DNA from: Caprimulgus europaeus
Taxonomy: Eukaryota; Chordata; Aves; Caprimulgiformes; Caprimulgidae
Reading direction: 5' to 3'
Assembly: GCA_907165065.1 (NCBI GenBank)
Contig: OU015551.1
Location: 2,046,001 to 2,110,000, forward strand
DNA: 64,000 nucleotides
Part shown: one piece after another, positions 56,101 through 64,000 of the stretch
Layout: every line of letters starts with the position of its first letter
How positions within the stretch are numbered: the stretch's first letter is position 1
Translations under genes and position numbers: made by a program
The notes under the pieces: model-generated
The model's database searches: none
The model's input: the letters and a program-made list of their open reading frames with translations, nothing else
What the model was told of the DNA's origin: nothing

Positions 56101-59100
56101 TCAGATGTGATGTGTTCACTCAGGCTGCAGGGAACAACACTTGAAACAATGGACCAAGGATTCAACACGTGCTGGATGGTTTTTGATCAAAGGGAAATCT
56201 TCTGCTGGTGCCTTAGTTTAACCATAGTGATAGATTAGGCTCTAAATGGGAAGAGGGGAGGTTTAGATTAGCTATTAGGAAGAAATTCTTGGCTGTGAGG
56301 GTGGTGAGACCCTGTCCCAGGTTGGCCAGAGAAGCTGTGGCTGCTCCTCCCTGGAAGTGTTCTGGGCCAGGTTGGATGAGGCTTTGAGCAACCTGGTCTA
56401 GTGGAAGGTGTCCCTGCTGATGGCAGAGGGGTTGGGACTGGATGAGCTTTCAGGTCCCTTCCCACCCAAACCAGTCTGGGATTCTGGGATCCTATGGATG
56501 TTCTCTGGTTTATAGAACGTGAGGTGAGGTTGATCTCCCTGCTCCTGGCTCAGTGTAAACCGATGGACTCTTGGAGGGTGTAGTGAGACTGCCACGGTGC
56601 CAGGGCAGGCTGAAGCTGTGGGATCCCACAGCATTTTCCATGGCTGTCCTTAGGAGTTGTGCCTGGGCTGCACCTGGAGCTCCTCTTTGCTCTGGTGACA
56701 AGACCAGAGCCAACATCTGCTTCCTTTTCATCCTTCAAGCAGCTCTGTGATGAGAGAGGCAATGGTGAGCATCCAAGGGGGGACTAAAATCCTCCCTCCT
56801 CCACTTTCACCTTCCCTCTCCTTTTTGTTCAGCTTAACCTTCTACCTCCCCTGTGCCCTTTCCCTTCCTCTGCTGCCCTGCCACTGCAGATGTCTGCTCC
56901 CTTTCCACCAAACATGGGGCAGCAAGGTACCTCTCCCTGCACCCCATCTTTCCTACTCCCCAGATTTCTCCCTTGCTCTGTCCTGGGAGGTCTGTGATCC
57001 TCCAAGTGTCCCCAGTGCCCTCACACAGCCATGGAGAGGTTTTCCTGGAGAAAGGCTTTTTATAGCCTCTCTTCTGAAGCAGGTTGACAGCTCTTTGGAA
57101 ACACCAGCTGCTTATCACCAGTGCAAACCCTTCTGAGACAGCAGCTTCAGCACTGCACATTCAAGGCCAAGATCTATTAATACAGCATGAAGTGGCTGAG
57201 AGGTCAGAGGGCACATGGTGGCTTTTCTGAAAGGAAGGAGGAAAGGAAGGACCAAACCCTGCTGCTCTTGCTGTTGGGAGCTCCTGGTGTGGTCTGTAAT
57301 ATGGGTGGTGTGACAGAGATTAACAAATGAGGGAATGAGGGAACATCTGTGATGTTAGGTGGAGTGCACAGGGAGTAAGAGATCCTAATCTCTTGGAGCC
57401 TAATCTGATTTTTTACATTTTCAGAGTTGAGGAAGGAGCCAGCTGTAACACTAGACAAGGACACTGGCTTCTTCCTTGGATTGAAAGTCTCTTGTCATTA
57501 TTTTTTCCATTTGTGGCATCCCTACTTTAAAGCATCACTTCCTAACACATTCATGTGAAGCAGGGAGCTGCTCTTAGCTCTTTCTCCCTGTGCCTCAGTT
57601 TCTCAGAGTGATATCCCTGCAGTGACTGGCACTACAGCAAAAGCAGGTTCTCACACACAACCTCACCTCCAAGCTCTGGACATGGTTTTTTTTCCTCCTG
57701 AACATACCTTAGAGGTCAAGATCAGAGGTTGCAGCTCAGGGTTCCTGGCCCTCTCTAGCCACTACATGCACAAATCTCTTTCTGAGTCACTATTTTGCAA
57801 GCCCATGTGAACTGCAAAGAGGGAAAAAGAAAAACAAGACACTTCCCATAGCAAATTTTTCCAAGGTCATTGCTTAAGTGCAAATAGTCACTCTTGTTTG
57901 CCTGGCTGCATCAGACACAAGGTGGTGGGTGATGATGCAGGAGAAGCTGGAGCACAGGAAGTTAAAGAACTAATAATTATTTCTGGCTTGTTGTAGCAAG
58001 GGAGAGGTGCCAGGAGTGCTTATGGTTTGGAAGGATGGGAGCTAAACCCCTAAACCCAGCTGGTGGGAAGGACTGTCCCATTACTGATGGCCAAGGAAAC
58101 CACTCTGTCAGGCTCCCACACTGGAAAACACACTAGAGGAAAAGGAAACTTTCCAGTGCTGCCATGTGGTAAGAGTGTAATTTGGAGTCTAAATTTATGA
58201 TGGCTGGGAAGGCTTTGAAGATGGGTGCTGTGGAGCCAGGCGAATTGCAACCACCCTGGAGCAGCCTGGCTTCTCCTGTTTGCTTAGGAAACAACTACAA
58301 ATAGGATGCAGAAAGTACAGTAAGAATCTTCCAGAGTCAAAAGAGAACAAATCCTCTCCCACTCCATGAGCAAACCTCCAGCCATGAGGGGTTCAGAAGG
58401 ACACAGCGATGGGGGAGGTATCCTGTCCTGTGTATCATTTGTTTACATCTTCTGCTGAAGCCTCTGGTACTGAGGGCTGTCAGAGACAGCTGGACCTCCA
58501 GTCCAACCCAGGCTGGCAGTCCCTGTGACATTTTGCTTGGAAAATGAGAAATCCCTGTCGAGGTTGCAGAGTGACAATTTCTTGGACAGCCAAAAGCGTT
58601 GGCGTTGCCGTGTGGGCGCAGGGAGAGGTTCTGGACAGTGACCTTGTCAGAGCACGTTTCCTAAGTGGTATGAGACAGGCTGAAACACACAAGTGCCCCA
58701 AGAGAAGGTGCTAAGCTGGGCTGATATGATAAAGAGCACCAAGCTGGTGAGCTGGGAAGGCAGGATGGTGTCATAGATAGAGAGCTGGCTGGAGAATCGG
58801 GACATCTGACTTCTTTTCAGCACAGCTGGGGAATTGTGGTTACCCTCTTTCTTATTTTCATTGCAAGTTTGGCATTGCAAGGACATTGTGCTTCTTAGGA
58901 GGTTGCCCCTAGTGCAGCTGTGACTGGGGAGGCTGGTGTGATGTTGTATTATGTGAGTTATCAAAGCAGAGTTAGCAGGTCCACGTGGCAGCTGTAGATG
59001 TTCTGAAGAACCCCACAGCTCCTTAAGTGAGACTGTCTTCTCCTGAGATATTGTTGCCCCAAGGCTTGTTCTGGCTTGTTTTGAAGAGACCTTATTGTTA

Positions 59101-59853
59101 CTGGAAGGATCCAGGTTAAAATAACCCTCCACACCCCAGAGTGTCACTCTGCACAACCTGGAGTCCCTCTGCCCGCTGGGGATGGAGGGATGGGGAATAG
59201 TCCAGGTCCAGAGCCAGAATTTGGGTATTTCTCTCCATCACCTGCAGAGGAAGAAGGTTATGCTCCATAGGCTCAAGGCCTGTTGATACCCCAAGGTTCT
59301 ATAGGCTGAAGGCCTTTGAGGAAACCCCAAGGATCCTGGACAGAGGAGACCCTCAGTGTCCAGATCCTGTCCCTCTGCCTTGTGCTGGCTCCAGCTCAGT
59401 TGTGCTCAGGTGCAACCAGCTTGAAGCTGCTGAGTGTTTGACTCTCTTTGCAGAATGTCATTCCTCCTGTGTTTGTTTCCCTCCCCAGAGGAGTTCCTCT
59501 CCAGCCTCGATCACTATGAAATTGCATTCCCCATCCAAGTGGACCAAAACGGGGATTTCCTCACCTTTGACGTGCGGAGCCAGCTGAAGCCACGTCCTCG
59601 GCGCAGCCTGGGCTCTTTGCCCTACCAGCCAGCTGAGCAGCAGGTTTTCTACAAAGTCTCTGCCCACCGAACCCAGTTCCTCCTCAACCTGACACTGCAC
59701 TCCAACCTGCTGGCTGAGCACTTCACTGTGGAGTACTGGAAGCGAGATGGTGTGGACTGGCAGCATGACTTCCATGAAGACTGTCACTACGCAGGCCACT
59801 TGCAGGATCAGTACCTGAGCTCAAAGGTTGCCATCAGCAACTGCAATGGACTG
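52795..59853 (+). CDS. ADAMTS10: ADAMTS10-like secreted metalloprotease, first two coding exons
   Basis: ADAMTS proteases are secreted zinc metalloproteases of the extracellular matrix; ADAMTS10 is linked to fibrillin microfibrils. Coding exons 53043-53130 and 59489-59853 join in phase (29 codons plus G, then 121 codons plus AG), giving 151 residues: signal peptide, then prodomain. The joint [20 protein letters not shown] resembles the human ADAMTS10 start, and the signal segment has the same 29-residue length. Features such as HFTVEYW also resemble ADAMTS6, its closest paralogue. The catalytic, disintegrin, thrombospondin and PLAC parts are not in the window. The 6.36 kb intron contains CR1 copies. 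Paralogue choice rests on memory of the families. Confidence 0.8.
53282..53573 (+). mobile_element. CR1 fragment in ADAMTS10 intron
   Basis: Sense copy of the 25651-type subfamily, starting TCTTGTCGGTGGTGCCCAGT and ending ACTCTGGGACTCTGTG. It begins about 150 bases after the donor of the signal-peptide exon. Confidence 0.92.
55081..55565 (-). mobile_element. CR1 fragment in ADAMTS10 intron
   Basis: Inverted copy of the 11604-type subfamily, 3' end AGAGAATCCCAGCC at the left and reaching AACAGGTCCATGTCTCTC. Confidence 0.92.
55795..56005 (+). mobile_element. Old MIR-like SINE relic in ADAMTS10 intron
   Basis: TAATCCTCACAACACCCTTT, then GACTTGCTCCAGTTAGCAGT and GGAGCAGGGTTCACATGCCC, match the order of MIR core and tail segments. 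It is diverged and carries no internal promoter that I can support. Confidence 0.45.
56232..56499 (+). mobile_element. CR1 fragment in ADAMTS10 intron
   Basis: Sense copy of the 11604-type subfamily, from GGCTCTAAATGGGAAGAGG to GGGATTCTGGGATCCTATGG. Confidence 0.92.
56500..59488 (+). other. ADAMTS10 intron, mostly unique
   Basis: A short antisense MIR-like phrase (TGTGCCTCAGTTTCTC near 57589-57604) is the only recognisable element. No further exon was seen. Confidence 0.6.
59489..59853 (+). CDS. ADAMTS10: ADAMTS10-like exon: N-terminal prodomain
   Basis: Acceptor CCCCAG ends at 59488 and donor GTGAGT starts at 59854. The exon encodes about 122 residues: [15 protein letters not shown], a basic RPRR stretch, an NLT glycosylation site, HFTVEYW and CHYAGHLQ, ending SNCNGL. 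This is the standard first prodomain exon of the ADAMTS6/ADAMTS10 clade. The expected next exon (HG-L/V-I start) was not seen up to 64000. Confidence 0.88.
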
Positions 59854-62800
59854 GTGAGTCTCTGTATTTGGGCAATAGTGACAACTAGAGATGCCCATAA
59901 AGCAGAGCTGATTGCAGCCTCTTTGGTCTTTGCTGTAGAAGTGCAACTTGGTTTGAGTCCCAGCAGGTGGGGTCCATGGTGGTGGGAAAGATGTGGGGTT
60001 GCTGTCAAGCTAGAATATTGCACACTAACATCAGAAGCCACCTGAGGGTGAAGGAGACCACATCCCTTCATGACATCCTTAGGTCTTCCTGATCTGTGTT
60101 TTGCTTGTAGTCTGGTTTCTACCAAAATCAGTGGGCATTTTTCCACTGATTTTAGTGGCAATGGGATAATCCAGGCTCTAGAGCATTATTCTGGCTCTCA
60201 CTGAGCTCTCCACTTCCAACAGCAACAGCAGAAGATCTGTTTCGCATGTGCTAGTGAGGAAGAAGTGCAGGAGGGCAAGAATTTCACAGCACAACTGGGA
60301 ATGTCAAAAGTGCATTCGGATCCTTACAATTGCAGAGACATTCCTGGGGTTCCCACTCACTTCTGTCCAGATTTCAGGAGCTAAAAAAATGTGACTTCTG
60401 AAGGAAAAAAACTGAAATAATCAGTTTTGCATGATGAAAAAGAGAACACCAAGAAGGGGACAAGATGGCATTGCTCAAAACCAGCCAGGCTGGTGCAGAG
60501 AGGATGGGAATCATTGGTTTTGCATGTCCTAACAGCTAGGACTATACATTGTGGTCTTAAATATCAGCAGGAAAGCTTAATGGTAGACATTAGAGGTGAG
60601 GATAGCTGAGCTCTGGACTCGATTGCTTGGAGATTACATGGCCCCTACATCATTGGAGATCTTTAAGAGCAGGCCAGACAAGTGCCTCTCAAAAATCCTC
60701 CAGGTATGATTCATTAGCTCTTCCAGCATTGGGGACAAATTAAGGACTTCCATCCTTATTTTTCTGTGATTTTTAGATATTTCTGGCTTACAAAGCACAT
60801 TTCATGACCAGCCAGATGGAGGAATGGAGCAAACATACCCTGTTAGCAAATCCTAGGGATGATGGCTCCCTTGGAGGGGTAACATGTAGAAAAAAGACAC
60901 TGTAGACCAGATTCATATTTATGCTACAGCCCCACCTCTTAGCAATATTCTGGCAGTGGGGAAGAGCTTCCAAATGGGAATGAATTCACATTTGATTTAT
61001 AGCTAAATTACACTGCCAGAACAGTGCTGTGGGTTATTAACAGAAATGAGAATCTGACTCATTATATCAGAGTCTAAAGTTTCTATCTCATAGCCAAAAC
61101 TCAGAGCTGCATCAGCTCTTGGTTCCCAATTAGCCCTTTGTTTAGAAGTGGGAGCTCTGCTGAAGTCCCAGACAATTTACTGGTGTTCACAAAAGTGTTG
61201 AAGGATGAGCTGGATGCTGCTGGCTCAGAAGGGGTCTGGCATTCTCCTACCTTCCCACTTCAGAGGGCAGCAAGTCCAGGGCAAGCAGTGGCCCCACAGC
61301 ACTTGTACTGGGATAATTTAGTCCACAGGCTGCTGAAATACCAGGGGCTGTCTGGAGGGAAGTACAGCCGGGCACAAGGAGGGATGGAGGGTCATCCAGC
61401 AGCCTCTCCTTGACCTGAGCTCTGTCCTTCTACCCTTGAGAGCTACAGACATCAGCAAGGAGGGGAGAAGAGGACTTCTGGGTTAGTGAGGGCGATAGGG
61501 TCAGGAATTTGGACAAGAGGAGTCTGGCATCTTTGTAGCTGGCAGAGTGGCAGTTGCCACTGGAGAAGACCTGTTGCAGAGCTTGGGTTGATCAGTAACA
61601 GCTGATCCACTTGTGCCATCCCTCAACCACAGCACGGGCCCCTCCAGGTGGGCATCAGTCCGCTTTGGAGGGGACAGGCAGGGACAGAAGAGGGTCTCCA
61701 GGTGCTGAGGTCTCAAGGTTGAGGTTCATGCTGACACATGCTGCAGTTGGTGACCCATGTTTGCACACACCTGACTCACTGCTGGTGCAAAGGGGGCTGT
61801 GTGTTGTGTGGCTGAATGGGCACAAGCAGGGACAAGGTGCTGATTATGGGCTGAGCTGTGCAGGAGGAGGAGGGAAAGGGACAACTGTGTCCACAGAAGT
61901 GTCCAACACAAAGCTGTGATAACAGGTAACAAGCCCCAAGCCATCCTCCTGTCCTCTAACTCCCACGTCCCTAAGCAATTTCTGTGTCTGCAAGGTGTCC
62001 TGCTCTAAACCACTTGATTTTCAAACACCCATGACAGACCTCCCACCTTATGGCACCCCAGCTTTGGACTGCCAGCATCTCAGCACGCTCCAATTGCTGC
62101 TCCCATCGATTCATCTTCCCAGCCACGTGCTCCATCACCCCAGCCTGAGGGCAGGCAGGCAGCATGGCTCACCCCACGCATCTCCCATGGAGGGCACGTC
62201 ACTATGTGCTTCAGGCTGGGTGGGGGGAACGTCACCCAGGCTGAAGTTGTCGGAAGCAAAGGGCAGAACAGTCTGTTTTCCAAAACAAGCAGAGCCCTGA
62301 GCTCTGCAGGAGGCGAGGGCCAAGCATGAAGCAGCTGGAGCCTTCAGGGAGCAGCCTGGGAAGCTTTGCCTCAGCTTGGCCAGCAATTGAAATCCCTGTC
62401 TTAAGCAAATCGTGTTTCATCCCACTGGATGGTCCCAAGGACCCATGTCCTAGCATTAAAAAAATCACAGCAAGGAGAAAACAACTTTAGGAGACAAATG
62501 CCACCGCAGAGAACTGCCACTGTCCTACCTCTTGTGTCAGAGCTCATCAAAGGACAATTTAACAGCCAGCTTTTCAGCCTTGTGTGTCTGTGCTGAAATG
62601 GTGCTTTCACCTGAAAAGGCCTCCTGAAGGCAGGGTGAAGATGAAATGCTTGGAGCAAGGCAGATGGCCTCGCTGCTGAGGCTGCCACCGAGCTGCTGGG
62701 GTGTGTGTGTGAAGGTGGAAGAGCTGAGCTGCACTCTGTGGCTGGGCTTGTCCTGAGAGGGGTTATAAGCTCATAGCAGAAACCATCCTTGCTCTGCAGA

Positions 62801-64000
62801 TGACCTGGGTGAATCATAGACAGGATATCCAGTTTAGCTCCCCCACAAACCACAGGGATCTCTCTAAGGGCTTCTCACCACCCCCTTTCCACAGGCTTGT
62901 GTCACGTCCAGCGCCCAGACAGAGCCCAGCCTGTGGGGTCAGCAATGGGGCAGTTCTCAGCCTCCTGTGGTGGCTGAGCTTGGTTTCCACAGGATGCCAG
63001 GCAGGCGGTGGAGCCTCCTGCCTCTCATGCTCTGCAGAGGCTCTGGGTTTAAGCAGGAACATCCCTTTTCTAGCAGGACATGATTTTGGGGCAGGACATG
63101 CTCTCCCCTCCTGCTGCTCTGCCCCAAGCTGGTGGTGACCTCCTTCTCCCCGTCCCACAAAGCCAGCAGCCAGCTGGCTTCACAGGCTGACACTGGGCTT
63201 TCCAGCAGAGCCCTGGCCAGGCTAACCTCACAGTACCTCGCTTGTCTTTGAAAAGGTGGAGCTGAGCCAAGAGCAACAGAGCCTGGTGCAGGAGGAAATC
63301 CCCCAGCACTCTGGAGCTGGGGACTTCAGTGAGCACACACTGCCCCCATTCAGCTTTCATGGCAGGGAGGGAGAGGGGGAGAGACCTCTTACGTCCACCC
63401 CGGAGAGGCTCTCCCCACGAACACCCAGCAGTAATGTTCTTACACAGGTGGTGCCTTCCAGGCAAGGACCTCAAGATGTTTTACAGAGACCTGCTTCCAC
63501 GCTCTCCATCCTGGCAGATCAGGGCTCCTGCTCCCCTTGCACAGAGGGGAGCTGGTAAAGCGCTGTGACACCCAAAGGACAGCACTGGTGCAAAGCTACG
63601 GGTAGAACAAGGGTGGCTCTCCTCCCAGAGCTATGCTTGTGCACAGGGAGTGGGAGGACAACCAGGTCACATAGGTCTTAGACTTTTAGGATACTTCTTG
63701 TCCTGCTTGAGTGATGTCAGGGGTGTTTCTGTGCCTCTGTTGCTTGCTGGTCAAGCTCAGCTGATAGCACACCCACGTTTCTTGGAGTTGGGTGAGATTC
63801 AGTGGCAGGAGTTGTTACAACCATGGAGCTTCTACTTGTGTAGGGCTGCCAGGAACTTTTTAGGTTGTTCAGACCTTTTAGGAAGAGGAAAAGCTTGCTG
63901 TGAAGATAGGACCCTCTGCAGAGGAGAGATCTTGCAGGCACCTGATGGGTTTGGCTGCTTGTCCTCCTGGGGTCTGCTCCTGCCCAGCTGCCACTGTCTC
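59854..64000 (+). other. ADAMTS10 intron, continues past the window
   Basis: Apart from the possible ancient CR1 at 60590 nothing was recognised. The next prodomain exon was looked for and not found. Confidence 0.6.
60590..60730 (+). mobile_element. Possible ancient CR1 relic in ADAMTS10 intron
   Basis: TTGGAGATCTTTAAGAGCAG, followed by GCCAGACAAGTGCCTC, resembles the conserved 3' part of old sense-strand CR1 elements. Weak, based on recall of the consensus. Confidence 0.35.

Noticed and set aside
1..64000. tRNA, rRNA or intact retroviral genes
   Set aside because: No cloverleaf with A and B boxes, rRNA segment, or gag/pol/env-like frame was recognised by eye in any region.

Overview
The window is vertebrate nuclear DNA, almost certainly from a bird. 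The signs are split genes with GT-AG introns, about sixteen 5'-truncated CR1 (chicken repeat 1) retrotransposon copies making up roughly a tenth of the sequence, almost no other recent transposons, and many minisatellites. The species cannot be named from the sequence. The several CR1 subfamilies present suggest a lineage in which CR1 stayed active.

I can support two protein-coding loci, arranged divergently. On the minus strand, positions 3026-14227 carry most of ZAP70, the T-cell receptor-proximal tyrosine kinase. Eleven coding exons are readable, including a 41-base exon found by splice phase. They run from the start methionine to residue 577 with every exon junction in phase. The last coding exon is not seen and should lie beyond the left edge. 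On the plus strand, positions 52795-59853 carry the first two coding exons of an ADAMTS metalloprotease, best matched to ADAMTS10: the signal peptide and the first part of the prodomain. The rest lies beyond the right edge.

Layout. 1-3025: last visible ZAP70 intron, with a 14-copy 30-base minisatellite and a CR1 copy with reverse-transcriptase coding. 3026-14227: ZAP70 exons and introns, with CR1 copies, a 17-copy G-rich minisatellite and an old SINE-like relic. 14228-16520: ZAP70 upstream region with one recent and one ancient CR1 and a small CpG-rich patch carrying ETS and RUNX motifs, a candidate promoter. 16520-48780: about 32 kb with no recognisable gene, holding CR1 copies, a TATA/AATAAA pair, a 31-base minisatellite, a 570-base polypyrimidine tract, a higher-order minisatellite and a 153-base-arm inverted repeat. 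48780-52794: CpG-rich patch, long CR1 copy and a (CTTC)n tract just before the ADAMTS10 start exon. 52795-64000: ADAMTS10 exons and large introns.

The two genes have no known joint pathway: ZAP70 acts in the T-cell cytoplasm, ADAMTS10 in the extracellular matrix. I did not find an undescribed multi-gene system. The most unusual structures are the near-perfect inverted repeat joined to a CR1 tail (43296-43857), the ordered minisatellite at 36.5 kb, the polypyrimidine block at 34 kb, and the ZAP70-ADAMTS10 neighbourhood itself.
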